64,000 nucleotides of DNA from Oreohelix idahoensis. Lineage: Eukaryota > Mollusca > Gastropoda > Stylommatophora > Oreohelicidae. How positions within the stretch are numbered: position 1 is the stretch's first letter; every line of letters begins with the position of its first letter. The notes beneath the pieces are model-generated. The model saw only the letters and a program-made list of their open reading frames with translations, ran no database searches and was not told the DNA's origin. Below, piece after piece: positions 24,263 through 37,490 of this stretch. Position numbers and translations under genes: made by a program. Location of the stretch: positions 248,001 to 312,000 of the forward strand of contig JAMPIV010012176.1 in the NCBI GenBank assembly GCA_024509875.1. The letters run 5' to 3'.

Positions 24263-26195
24263 TGTCGTGAAATATTCTAATCCACATATATAAATTATCA
24301 GGTAAATATAAAGCCTAACAAATAAATTCTAATAAAGAAAAGAGCAATGGTAAAATAACAGTGCTGTCACAATAACTGTACTCGAAATCCCCCTGTTTTA
24401 TGCTTCGTCTGCAAATTGTAACGCTTTCACGTTGATAGTAAAAGCCTACTATATTATTACCCGCTTTCTTCAATGAAACGTGTGCTGTATTTCTTGGAAA
24501 AACATTTGAGATACGCAAGCTGAACAATGACCTAATTTTAATATTTCATTCATTCCATTTTATACACAGCGTAACTAAAAGACAGATAAAGCAGGATAGA
24601 GAGAAGGGAGAGGCAGAAAGCCGAACGCATGCAAAATTAAACACGCGTCTCGCTATTAATGCCACCCCAACAAGCGTAACGCGATACACACTTACTACTA
24701 TCACGCGTGTAAGGCCACATGCACTAACTTTTTCGGACGGTCAGTGATAAAAACACTAACCTTCCCAGAGTTAGGTTTTAAAATCACGAAAAACGCTTAT
24801 TAGAAAAGATAACAATAGATGGGTTTACGTTTGAAAACATTACAGTACCCAGACAGCACATCTTCGAAACAGGAGGTAGAAGAAATTGCATATTTTGAAC
24901 GCAGCCACTTAGCTCTTTTAAATTTGTATATTTGGGTTCCTTGGGGCTTGCTGACAAAGAATATGTAAAACGTTACGCAAATAGTCTAGGAATTAACAAG
25001 TTATAGCCAAAATAAAATGATGGTGCTGTCAGACAACACCCCAAAATCAGAATCGCTCAGTGGTAGATTTTTTAAACCTTACGTACGGAAATAGCCTACC
25101 ATGTAAACTCCAAATTGATTGGAGCGCAACAAATATAAGACTAAACACGATTGGTCGGACTATAAATACTATCTTTGGTTGTTAGGGGAAACGTAGGAAG
25201 GTAAAATTTTTTCAAACACTTGTCGAAACGTGGCTCCATTGGCCAGACTCGCTGATATAATCACTTAGGAGCGTTAGTTCGAGACCACTAGTTCAAATAA
25301 GCTTGATAAAGCAACAGTGCGTTGAAGCCAGCTCATATTTTTGCTAAATAAAAGCCTGGAACATAAGCATATGGGAATTTGTGCCAGTATTTGTGCCAGA
25401 ATTCATTGCTAGTCAACGTATCTGTGTTTATTCTATGAATTGTGGGACCGTGGTCTTGATGGTATTGAGCAGCACCTGGTCAGAGCTTTGCTGAATCCAG
25501 AGTCGGACAGCATACTCCTTGGTCCATTTAGCTATCAGTGAGGTGTGTCCAGAGCCCAGGGGAGAAATCGAGCAGAGGAGTCTTTTCCTGCCGCCATCAC
25601 GCAAGATAAGCTGATGTGGCCAGCTGAGCTCAAAATTATGTACCCCATCTTAAAATGACCTTGTAAAAATAACATTAAGAGGGGAATTAAATTGTTTTAA
25701 TATCAGGAACTGAGAACATCTCCAATACTAGTTCCAATAAAGACAAACTATTGAAGTCATGATGACAAATACCAACAGAGCTTGAACAAAACAAAACCAG
25801 TATTACCTCATATTACTACTACACAACTAACACACATAGGATACTTTTAATAATATATGTCACTACAATATTCATATTGATAAATTCTGTACATATAACT
25901 TGTAATTAAAATTTATTGTGATTCCTGGTTCCCTTTGTATTTGAATCAGGACACATATCCATTCATGACAGCAATGAATACATATTGTTATTTGAAAAGT
26001 TATCAGTGACTCCTTTAAGATATCCTTGTAGAGTGTTTTATGTATGTGAGTGTCACAGTGTTGTCACGTGTAGTGGAATAAATTAAATTGTTTATCTGTC
26101 TGTTGTTGTTTTGACTTACACTTCATCATACACATACCCTAGACATATAACGTAGTCATCACACTATTCCAGAATAATTCTGACTGAGATATATA

Positions 26196-27519
<1,324 letters not shown>

Positions 27520-27642
27520 GCAGCAAGTAAGGTTATCTATAATACACTACTCTTATTAGATATAGATACCTTCACAGCTGATCTCAGTCAGTACACTAAG
27601 TCCCCTATAAATATTTATAACATCCCACTTCACCACAAATAA

Positions 27643-29960
27643 GCAACGAAATTTCATCACCACAGCATAAGGGCAGGAAACAAGATGGGCAGAGCACTTC
27701 AGAGAAACACTGAGTAAGGAACCACCAGAGATGCAGCTGAATGTTCCTGAGGCTAAAAAATGATCTAGACGTAAATACAGTCCGCGAAGGGAAGAAATAA
27801 TCACAGATATCAAAGGGTTAAAGAATGGAAAAGCTCCTGGTCACGACATTTAAATGTTGAGTTATTTAAGACAGACCATACACTAGCAGCAGAACTTTTA
27901 GAACCACTATTTGCACAAGTATGGACAACAGTTACAACACCAACGGAGTGGAATAAAGGAATAATTGTCAGTTTGTCCAAGAACGGCGTCTTTACAGACT
28001 GCAACAACTAGAGAGGAATTACTCTCCTCTTAGTTCCCAGTAAAACACTAGGCAGGATAGATATCTCAGCCAATTTCAAAAGCAGTAGACCATAAACTGA
28101 GGAAAGAACAAACATGGTTCAAAAATAAAAATGCGCATTTCATATATTCACCCATATGAACATTATACAGCAGGGCTCAGAGTGGCAGCTATACATTAAC
28201 TTTGCTGATTTTGAAAAGGCTTTTGACAGCATACTCAGGGACAGCTAATGGAAAATACTGAGGGAATATGGAATTCCCAGCTGACATTGTGTCCATAATC
28301 AAAAGCCACTATGCTAATTTTACATGTAGTGTTGGGCAGAGTTACCTAACTTTTGATTTGAAGACAAGAGTACGACAGGGATGCCCCTTATGAACCTCTT
28401 TATTTTTGACAGTCTTAGACTGGGTGATTGTCATGAACGAAATGTCAGGTTGGTTACCTTGAGAGTGACAACATTGATTTTAATCTAAAACCCGTCTGGC
28501 CAGGTGACCGCGGACGGGAAGTGGACAAATTCTGGCGCAAAAAAGGCAGTAGAGTTCTGGCCAGCGTCCGGTACGGATCGCCTTTATGTTCCCTGTCAGC
28601 ATTTTTGCTAGGAAGTATTTGCCATGGTTGTGGAGTCATAGTGCTTGTCATTTCGTCATGCGGTGTGGATTAAATTGCTTATTTCTAGAGTAATGGTGTA
28701 TTATCTAGTGGCATTTCCTTGGGCCGTTGTTGATGATTTATTTGTGATTAGGTATTGCTTTATCATAGCACCGGCTTTCGCTGGTGAGCAAAAGTCATTG
28801 TGATGTTCATTCAGTATGGCCATGCCAGTAGGTATGATGCTAATAGATTAAGTTGTTAGTGGTGTAAGCTGTATTGGCATTTATGTTCAGTGTATTTCAC
28901 ATGTATTACGAGCCGTGTGGGGCTTCATTGTGTGCAGTGTATTAATAAAAGGGAACTGACCTGTTAAAGGTGTTACACTTACTTACTGTCAACTAGTGCA
29001 TGTTGTGGTCGTCCCCTAGCGGGACGAGCCAATTATGAAAGTGGTAATGTGTTAAAATCCACAGTATAACTAGTTGCTGCCAGTAATGCGCCAGACCATA
29101 GAGTGCAGTCCAAGAGAAATAAGATGGACAACGTTTTCTACATTAAAAGATCTATAATACGCAGATGACACTACTCGCACAAACACATCAACACATCCTT
29201 GAAAAACCAGATAGACTGAATAATTATAGCCTAGAGGTGGGTCTAAACATCAATCTAAAGAAGACAGAGGTCATGTCACTCAATGTGGGCAATCCTGAGC
29301 CAATATCAATAATGATCCAGAAGCTGGAACAGACAAATTTACATACTAGGATGCATTGTAACACCAGACGGCAGAACAAGTAAAGACATCAAGAACACAA
29401 TGAATAAATCGAGAACAGCTTTTGCTAGTCTAAACAAACATCTAGAAGTCCTCTCAGTACAACACAAACACTAAATTAAGATTATATGAGAACTGCGTAC
29501 TTTCTGTGCTTCTCTACGGTGCGGAATGCTGGATAGTAACAGAGAAGGAAATGTCTAAGTTGTCCTATTTCCACACAATATGCCTAAGGAAAATTCTCCG
29601 ACTTTTTTGACCGAATACTTTCACTAACCAAGAACTGCTTACTCAGAGCAACCAAGAGGACATGCACACCATCATAGTTGGTAGTCGCTGGAGTTGAATT
29701 GGCCACGTCCTTAGAGATGACCCCAATGCCATCACAAGATTAGCTATGCTATGGACACCTGAATGAAAGCGAAAGAGAGGCCAACCAAGAACATCTTGAC
29801 GGAGAACTCTAAAGCCGAGATGCAAATAATAAACTAGAGCTGGGTTACTGCACGAAGGACGGCCACCGACCGAGAAAAGAAGAAGCGGTTTGTTGCTGTC
29901 CTACAAGACGCCACCAGGCGTGTTCGTCACTGACTGCTTTGACAATCGGCATAATTCCAT
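27643..29960 (+). pseudogene. RTE-like LINE RT, broken and interrupted
   Basis: Fragments in correct order are RWAEHFRETLSKEPP (27690), IKGLKNGKAPG (27810; the usual KAPGxDG box), NFADFEKAFDSI (28200, catalytic Asp region), a VRQGCPL relic (28370), then after the solo LTR an LAQTHQHILEK region following the lost YADD, LNINLKKTEVM (29250), SVLLYGAECW (29510), LRKILR and the VGHVLR-type C-terminus (29690). Stops and frameshifts are frequent. The upstream end was separated by the LTR element. After 29830 there is a 3' region with AGACGCCACCAGGCGTG and CACTGACTGCTTTGAC, shared with the SINEs. 29961-30129 is AT-rich spacer. Confidence 0.8.
28429..29082. mobile_element. Solo LTR, 654 bp
   Basis: It begins TGTCATGAACG and ends TTGCTGCCA, with GTGAT and GTAAT on its two sides (28424-28428 and 29083-29087, one mismatch), and splits the RTE RT. 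The minus-strand RTE copy at 30791-30795 shows the unbroken site. A polyadenylation signal AATAAA is at 28944-28949 on the plus strand. It has no relative elsewhere in the window. Confidence 0.82.
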
Positions 29961-30129
29961 GTCTGATGTATTTGATATTTGAATACATAATACTGTGAAT
30001 ATGCAATAATTATACGTTCTTCTTCTTCTTCTCATTATTGTTATTATTATAAGAGAGAGAATTGTAATAATTATTATTCAGAATCGACGTCATTGCATTA
30101 CGGGCAAACCCATATGTGCTCAGTCTCCC

Positions 30130-30926
30130 TCAGAAAATGTAGAAGGTATGAATGTTAATTGTTCCTGTTGCGCCATGGTTGTATACACGCCGGATGCATC
30201 CTTTCATACGTCCATCCCTGCCTGTCTTACGGCTAATGCCAAACTCCAGCAATCTTAGACTTGATGATCGATCGATTGCAGTGCCATTCTCCAATAGGCG
30301 ATCATTAATAGTCCCCAGTATCTCTCCATTGTCCATATCCAATGAACCCAATCTGATTGCTTTTGAAGCTAGTCTGCCAGCTCCTTCGTTGCCGCTTGAC
30401 CAGGACAGTACATCCAGACCAGTTCGGGAAGGTTCGAATCTTCTATGGAAGTTTTCAATTCTTGCCGTTGCCATCCATTTTGGGTTTTCCGAAGCATGGA
30501 CTGAGTTTCTGACCCAATAACTGCCCTTGTTAATGAAGTTTCAGACAGCCACCTTAGGGCTGCCTCTATCTTCATTTTCATGCTGGAGGTTGTTGTCCTC
30601 TTCATGACCTCTGTCTTCTTTAGATTGATGTTTAGACCCACCTCTACGCAATAATAATTCAGTCTATCTGTTTTTTCTAGGATGTGTTGATGTGTTTGTG
30701 CGAGCAGTGTCATCTGCGTAATCTAGATCTTCCAATGTAGAAAACTGTGTCCATCTTATTTCTCTTGGACTGCCCTCTGTGGTCTGGCGCATCACCCAGT
30801 CTAAGACTGTCAAAAATAAAGAGGTTCATAAGGGGCATCCAGTCGTACTCCTGTCTTCAACTCAAAAGTTAGGTTGCCCTGACCCAACACTACATGTAAA
30901 GTTAGTAATGTGGCTTTTGATTATGG
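30130..30926 (-). pseudogene. RTE RT fragment joined to an RNase H-like tail
   Basis: Reading leftwards from 30926, the RTE part matches 28310-28428 and 29088-29275, ending at LNINLKKTEVM. At about 30600 it changes to another family with LPELVWMYCPGQA (like the YCPGHAGVxGNExAD motif of RNase H), RLASKAIRLG, INDRLLENGTA, and ISRKTGRDGRMKGCIRRVYN. The second part has a copy at 46180-46437. The join is probably a break between two decayed LINEs. Stops interrupt both parts. Confidence 0.6.
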
Positions 30927-31132
30927 ATGGTTTTAGTTATTTAATACACCTTTTTATAAGGCTGCAATTACGGACCTGAAATTCTATACGAATTTTGCTG
31001 AATAACTGAATAATGGTTGGAAAAGATACTTTAAAAAAAGTTTACCATAGAGATGCTACAAAAACATTACTAGGAAGGTGAGATACCAGTGGCATTAATT
31101 TTGTTATAATAAATCTGTTTTCTTTGACATAT

Positions 31133-31341
31133 CTTCTTCTTCTTCTTCCGTCCTTAGCCCTGACCGTCAAGGCAGTCAGTGGCCATTACGCTTAGTGGCG
31201 TCTTAGGGCAACAGCAGATAGGTTTTCTTTGCCATTGTTTCACATCACGCCTATTGGCGTCTTTAGGGCAACGGCAAATCATTCCATCTGCTGCTGTTTC
31301 CGTAATCGAAGTGACTGGCAAACGGGTGATCAGCCCGTTGG
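31133..31341 (-). mobile_element. GAA-tailed SINE, copy 2
   Basis: Reverse-oriented copy of the SINE at 10883, with the perfect 13-bp duplication TTCTTTGACATAT (31120-31132 and 31342-31354). The left P copy has the empty site at 14072-14084. The tail is a run of CTT on the plus strand. Confidence 0.88.
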
Positions 31342-31479
31342 TTCTTTGACATATAATCATATATAACCAAGTTTTTGTTATTGTAAAAATGTATATCTGT
31401 TGTCGAGATAACCTCCAGTATTACTGTCCTAGAGATGGCCTAGATGACCACCCATGGTTTAGATTAAGTGGAATTATTA

Positions 31480-32022
31480 GTTGTGTTACTACCTGTTGTG
31501 TTGTTGTAGTTTATGATATATGTGAGCTAGCAGAACGGATAATGTATTTGTATTAGTACCTTTTGTGTTGTTGGAGTTTAGGACATATGTGAGCTAGCAG
31601 AACGGATAATGTATTTGTGTTACTATCTGTTGTGTTGTTGTAGTTTATGACGTATGTGAGCTAGCAGAAGGGGTAATGTATTTGTGTTACTACCTGTTGT
31701 GTTGTTGTAGTTTATGACATATGTGAGCTAGCAGAAGGGATAATGTATTTGTGTTACTACCTGTTGTGTTGTTGTAGTTTATGACATATGTGAGCTAGCA
31801 GAAGGGATAATGTATTTGTGTTACTACCTGTTGTGTTGTTGTAGTTTATGACATATGTGAGCTAGCAGAAGGGATAATGTATTTGTGTTACTACCTGTTG
31901 TGTTGTTGTAGTTTATGACATATGTGAGCTAGCAGAAGGGATAATGTATTTGTGTTACTACCTGTTGTGTTGTTGTAGTTTATGACATATGTGAGCTAGC
32001 AGAAGGGATAATGTATTTGTGT
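31480..32022. repeat. 67-bp minisatellite, 8 units (inverted copy)
   Basis: TGTGAGCTAG recurs every 67 bases from 31521 to 31990. The boundary next to GTACGCAGGGCGTTCTCAAC is the same as at 12789-12808, so both arrays descend from one ancestor and differ in copy number. Units at the inner end are the most diverged. Confidence 0.95.
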
Positions 32023-32089
32023 ACGCAGGGCGTTCTCAACTTTTTTTTCCTCATGGCCCACTTCTGACACTCTTTTGCCTCTGTGCTAC

Positions 32090-32428
32090 CTACCCATAGT
32101 CGCTGTGGCCACATAGAAATATGGGGACTTGTAAGGCAGCAACAAACTGCTTCTACTTTGCTCTCTCAGTGGCCATCATTCTTGCAGTGCCCCAGCTCTG
32201 GTTCATTCTTTGCATCTTGGCCCCATAGTTCTCCGCCAAGTTCTTTTAGGTTGGCCTCTCTTTTGCATTCCTTTAGGAGTCCATAGCATAGCTGTTCTTG
32301 TGATGGCATCAGGGTCTCTTCTGAGGACGTGGCAAACTCAACTCCACCGTCTAGCAGTTATAATGGTGTGCATGTCCTCTTGGTTGCGCCGATAAATCAG
32401 CTCTTGGTTGGTGATGGTATTCGGCCAA
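32090..32428 (-). pseudogene. RTE-like LINE C-terminal end (inverted copy)
   Basis: Reverse complement of the fragment at 12380-12720, with the same RRDPDAITRTAM-like stretch and basic tail. It is cut by the Penelope-like element at GGTATTCGGCCAA. Confidence 0.7.
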
Positions 32429-33944
32429 CCACTCTGCTCTTGTCCCGCTGAACGGATCTCTTATTTCCTGGATAGTATTTTACAATCCTTATTGGCCAAT
32501 CTACCTTCTTTTTGGAAGGACACCACCCATGCTATCACTACTTTTGATTCCATCCAATTCACACCTGACCACACTTACCGTCTTTTCCTTCTGGATGTTT
32601 GTTCGCTCTATACTTCCACTCCACACTCTGATGGCATTAAAGCACTACAATATTTTCTCGACAGACGCACTGACCTTACCTTTTGCACAGGTTCTCTTCT
32701 TCGCCTTGCGGAATTGGTTATCACTCTCAACTCTTTTTAATTCAATGGCCAGTTCTTAAATCAAATTAGTGGCGTTGCTATGGGCACCAAAATGGACCCG
32801 AGTTATGCTTGCCTCTTTATGGGTCACTTTGAATATTTGGTGCTTCAAAGTTACTATGGACCATTACCTGAGTTTTACCGTCGTTATATCGACGATGGTA
32901 TTGGAGTCACATACATGTCTGAAGTTAATCTCCGTAGATTCATTGACTATGTTGGCAATTTCCATCCTGCCATCAAATTCACTCCTCAGATTACTACCAC
33001 TTGTTAACTTCCTTGACCTTACTGTCAATATTACTCCTACTGGCATTACTACCTCTGTCTTTTATAAACCTACTGATGCTCATGGTTTCCTTCGTTATAC
33101 CTCTTCTCACCCTCTCAGCTGTAAAGATTCCATTACCTACTCTCAACTTCTACGCATACGTCGGATGTCACGAAGAAGATGATTTTAGTGAACGAGCTCA
33201 AGATATGCTCGATTTTTTTTTCGCTGACGTCACTACCCTGAAAGAGTTTTATCTGATGCCCTTAATAGCATTAGTCATGTTACTCGTCAGGTTGCACTTA
33301 CTGCTAAACCTGCTACTACATCTGACAGACTCAAACTTGTCTTAACTTTTCACCCTCACTGTTTGGCGGAGAAAAAAGTTATTTTTTGTCATCTGCCTAT
33401 TCTCCACTACGGTCCTGATACCAGAGAGTTGTTTCGTGATACCCCTTTAGTGGCATATCGTAGAGATGAGAATTTTAGGGATATTCTTGTGCATAGTCGC
33501 TTGAGACTAACTAGTCCTTCTCACTTTGGTACTAAACCATGCCAACGCCGCATATGTAAGACCTGTCCTTTTGTACTCCAAATACAGTCAGTTTCCTTTC
33601 CGAACGGTAAATTTGCCGTTGGGGAGTCTTTCACATGCGAATCCAGAAACCTGATTTATGCTATCATCTGCAAGAGGTGTGACATTACCTATATTGGTGA
33701 AACTGGGAGACGTCTGGCAGACAGGTTTCATGAGCACTTGAATGACATCTATCATGGCAAATATTTACCGGTGGCCCTTCACTTCAACAGCCCTGACCCT
33801 TCAGGTAACTCTGACATTCATGTCACTGCCCTCCTGTCATGTGTCGGCGACGACCGAACTCGCTTCTCGTTGGAGAATCGTCTCATTTTTCAAATGGGCG
33901 TTTTATCTCCTGCTGGATTGAATGTCCAGCATCATTTTGCGTAA
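32429..33944 (+). pseudogene. Penelope-like RT and GIY-YIG endonuclease
   Basis: RT, related to telomerase RT, copies element RNA at a nick made by the GIY-YIG nuclease. Visible blocks: CPAERISYFLDSILQ, LFLLDVCSLYTSTPH (first catalytic Asp), GVAMGTKMDPSYACLFMG, YRRYIDDGIG (YIDD), IKFTPQ, FLDLTV, YKPTDAHGFL and SCKDSITYSQLLRIRR. A cysteine cluster (CQRRICKTCPF ... TCESRNLIYAIICKRC) precedes the nuclease signature ITYIGETGRRLADRFHEH. TAA at 32738-32740 and frameshifts near 33000 and 33170-33360 inactivate it. The last 193 residues (33363-33944), with the whole nuclease, are open. Confidence 0.85.
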
Positions 33945-34366
33945 TTCTAGTGGTTTCTGTCTTTGTTTCATACTTTATTTCTTCTGTCGTTATTTTCCTT
34001 TCTATCCTTGGTTCGTTTCGTTTCCTCAATCATCTTTTCTCAGCCGTCACTAGCTTATACGTCACTTCCGCATGACGCCTCATTTGTTCAGCCATCTTGA
34101 ATGTTTCCTTCTTGGATCCAGCTAAGTGATGTTTTACTTGTTTTAATAATGTTGTTCATTTCTGTCTTCGCTTCGTCGATTATTTACTTTCTTGTTTCGA
34201 CATGTCTTTCTGGTTTTACGATTTTCTTACATTATTACTGTTATCGTTTCGCTCATCACCGTTGTTTCATCTGCTTGTATTGCTCATTTGGCATTTTCCT
34301 CATCATCATAGATTTTTGTAGAGCCTATATGTAGTTCTTGTCCTTGTCACCTGCTCATAACTGTGG

Positions 34367-34395
34367 CTGACGAAGGGTAAAACCCGAAATGTCCC
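34367..34395 (+). ncRNA. Hammerhead-like motif in the Penelope 3' region
   Basis: CTGACGA, then a GGG/CCC stem with a UAAAA loop, then GAAA and TGTC. CTGANGA...GAAA is the conserved core of the hammerhead ribozyme, and hammerheads are known in Penelope-like elements. Against it: the first base pair of stem II would be A with C, and I cannot see stems I and III clearly. It is a candidate only. Confidence 0.35.
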
Positions 34396-34609
34396 TTGTG
34401 TCATGTGTACCGTTTACTTGTAAAACTGATTTCATACCATATTATTTTTTTAATTTATATATTTATTTGGCCAAAAGATTCGGAAAATTAAAGCAAGAAA
34501 TAGATTGACAACAAAGACACAGTCAAGTAAACAAGAACTACACATCAAAACTCAACTCCGACAACTGACTACACACCTGACAGTTATATAAATATATAGG
34601 CAGTAAAAA

Positions 34610-34834
34610 AAAGCACTCAGTCATCCACCAACGAAACAAAAGCGTAAAGCAAGAGAGACAGATCACCACTGACACATCAAATAAAACAGGACAATGGAAG
34701 AATGTAATGAGCGAATAACTCATTACAGTTTTAGAGGTCCTACGACCAATCATCATCAACAAAGTCATAAATCAGCTGGACCTAAAGAAGATGACATTAT
34801 CGGCGGACACAAGCGGTAAACACACAAACTGAAC
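34610..34834 (+). other. Small ORF of unit P, second copy, with one stop
   Basis: Copy of the ORF at 12037-12267. It reads HQRNKSVKQERQ ... INKVINQLDLKKMTLSAD, with TAA in place of a Tyr codon in the middle. No family recognised. Confidence 0.25.
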
Positions 34835-35948
34835 CAACCAAAAACACACATGGATCTAAATTTCTGCTAGTTGACCTTTTTAAGGCCGTGTCCTTTTCAG
34901 AGCTGCCGTCAAATCTGTAATAATAGCTATAGAAATAAAAGTAACACAATTGTAAAAATAAATAAATTCACACATTTAATATGCAACTATGCTAGAATAA
35001 ACGCACGACATGACGACTATAGGCAACCAGCTCACGGTCATTTACGCGATTAGCCCTTTTCAGGGCTTTCAACAATGCTAACAAATGATTAAAACAAGTA
35101 AAAACCCGACTGAGATAACAATCCAGAGGTCAAAAAGTAATAGCAATTAGAAAAAATACGCCCATTATAAGCGAAATATCACACATCTGGTCCTATTGGA
35201 CGGGACATCGGAAACAAAGTAAAAAGATACTTAACCACATGATGCTGTAAGCATCGGCTGAGTCCGTCACTAGAGCGATAACGAAATATTACAAACACAG
35301 CTGGACTGTATAACTAAACGCCTTCAGGATGTAATAAATGATAGAAACACTGGCGCGAGGGAAGAAACAATTGACACTTGTCACGGACGACATAAATATT
35401 TTACATAATTCTCCCTGTCATCAATGATTAGTGAGGGGAAGTAGCTTGTTTGCTTTCCAAGGGAAACAATTAGATTATGAACAAAATATCAGACTGAGTA
35501 GAAAATATTCATATTTTGTAATTTGTATAAATTTATTTTATACAATCGCATTAGCCATAACATTTTGTTTCATGTACAATATTTGTAATTGTTCCTTTTT
35601 TAAATTTTCTATTTTTTCTATGCACAAATTCAAAAAATTTAAAAGATTTTCAACTTAATGCACATTTGAAGTATGGAGCACTTAGCTGTTCTACCACTCT
35701 CAATGATAATTTCAATTTATTAATAAGAACTAGGTCTGTTTGTTCTAAGCTCGGGGAGGAGAATGCACTTGGACACGCTTGTGAGCGGTCCATTTTTCTG
35801 CGTCGGCGTTCATTTTGGATTTTGGAGTTTTTTTCCAGGACATTGGTGTTAGGCGTTAGCTTAGCTAACATCCGTGACTTTGTTTTTTATTTCCAGTTGG
35901 TTTCAGGGCCAAAGAGGAAATTAATATATAGAAAAGTCTGCAGCTATT

Positions 35949-37163
35949 GTGCCAACAATCTTAATTGATATGGAGAAAGACCTGGAAGGAGGTAGTCTGC
36001 ACAGGCAGGGTACCTTGGTAATTACTATTACTGGGCCGCAGGCAAATAGAGCAACATACTCTCTTATCTCGAGTATTCTGACTGGGCCAGCAGGAGTTGG
36101 GTTGAGTGACATTGCCACACTTTACAGATTTGCCGGACCTTTCAAATGGTACGCTACGCTGACGGCGGCCGCACAGATGAAATATTACCAGGGCCTACAT
36201 GGCAAAAAGTTCGAATGGACTAACCAGCAGATGTCCATATACATAGAACATTTGGACAAAGAAAAATCTAAAGGTGTACTCCACTGGATGCCCCTACAAT
36301 AAAGCCTGAGGCAGTGCAGAGGATTGCGGCCGAGGTATCGGGAGACAAAGATGCGGAGGTCTTCCGGATCAAAACAGCCTATGACAAATGGAACATTCTG
36401 TACAGGCCTTCTCAACACCAAATTCCGCACTTTGTACACCTAAAGGCGGCGGAGAACAAAATCTTGAGGGTGTCGGTGGCCGTGCCCGAGCGGAGAGTTC
36501 AGTGTGCGATATGTGGGCTCGACACGCACTGGGTCAGCCAGTGCCCCAACAAGCGGGGGGCCCCCCCCCCCCCCCCCCCGGACCAAACAAACAAGAGAGA
36601 CAAGAGAGGAAGAGGCAGTCGCCGAGAGAACGCCGGCGGACCAGAGCAGGGCAAGTGAGCTCCCTGCCCCAGATAGCCCCCAAACCGGTGTTGATGGGGA
36701 GGACTACACAACAGTCCTCTCTAAGAAAGATAACAAGACCAGGAAGAGGTTATTGCTCCAGGCAATGGGACCGAGCAAAGTCAAAGAAGTAAAACGTAAC
36801 GAAAGCAAGTCGCCATGTAAGCGCTCCCCCAGTAGAAGGGATTTACCACCATCGCCAAGGGCACCTACACCAGAGCCCTCCCCGAGGAGGATTTCATCGA
36901 CACCTGTAGTCGATGAGAGGGCAGCGTCTACGCCTAACAGCCCCACAAGAGGGTCACCAACAATACCCGGGATTCCAGAGGCGCCAACACCGGTGAACAC
37001 ACAAGTTTCTTCAAATTGGGCAGCAGCACCAGAGGAAGACGACATGGAAGCCATGTTGTCCGAAGCAAGCCTGTTTATTGACGGCCAACCCTTCGACGCC
37101 GTGAGTGAATGTGTTTGCGAATACGAGTCTTTCTTCCCTGCACTGGGGCCCAATGTAAACTGA
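35949..37163 (+). pseudogene. Tx1-type LINE ORF1 (RNA-binding protein)
   Basis: ORF1 proteins coat the element RNA. The N-terminal part from 35949 (RQGTLVITITGPQ, YRFAGPFKWYATL) looks like an RRM-type fold. A frameshift near 36275 moves it to the frame with TIKPEAVQRIAAEV and a CCHC knuckle, CAICGLDTHWVSQC (about 36510-36551). A run of six G and 19 C (36555-36579) lies just after the knuckle and shifts the frame again. The rest, to TGA at 37161-37163, is open and rich in Pro, Ser, Thr and charged residues, and looks disordered. The G/C run could vary in length between copies or be a sequencing error. Confidence 0.75.
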
Positions 37164-37490
37164 TGATGTCCAACGCCGTACAAGTACGAGGTGTTAGTTC
37201 CAGAGGTCAGATGACGAATGGTGCATGTGTGGGCACGCCCAAGATACACCCCGCTGTCATCACCCCCTGTGAGCTTACTGACGTGATGGACATAATACCA
37301 GTGCGTGGGAAGATGTGCCCCCTCAAGTGGATCCAAGTACAACGTTTCAAAATAAAAATAAAAACAAAAATGTGTTTTACTATAGTAAAGTGTAACAACC
37401 CCTATAGTTTAGGAGTGTTTTTACAATGTATTTTAAGAGTTGTGTTTAAATGTAAATAATTTTTTGCTGTTTGGTTTTCTACACACTTAA

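Larger units (their letters stand above)
32429..34466 (+). mobile_element. Penelope-like retroelement, 5'-truncated
   Basis: The element lies between TCGGCCAA (32421-32428) and TTGGCCAA (34467-34474), and the intact left P copy at 12390-12410 shows the unfilled site, so limits are good to a few bases. It encodes RT followed by a GIY-YIG endonuclease, the mark of endonuclease-bearing Penelope-like elements. The 5' end of the RT is missing. After the ORF come about 500 T-rich bases and a hammerhead-like motif. Confidence 0.85.
30927..35740 (-). repeat. Repeat unit P (inverted right copy)
   Basis: Reverse-complement match of 11126-14278 along its length, interrupted by a SINE (31133-31341) and a Penelope-like element (32429-34466). 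It continues past the Tx1 LINE at 41569-41694 into R. Relative to the left copy it has about 170 extra bases at that end. The part 34835-35740 is AT-rich spacer with the 6-bp-stem hairpin AGCCCTTTTCAGGGCT (35052-35067). Confidence 0.75.

Noticed and set aside
36504..36792. Poly-proline ORFs
   Set aside because: They come from different frames through the 19-C run of the LINE ORF1.
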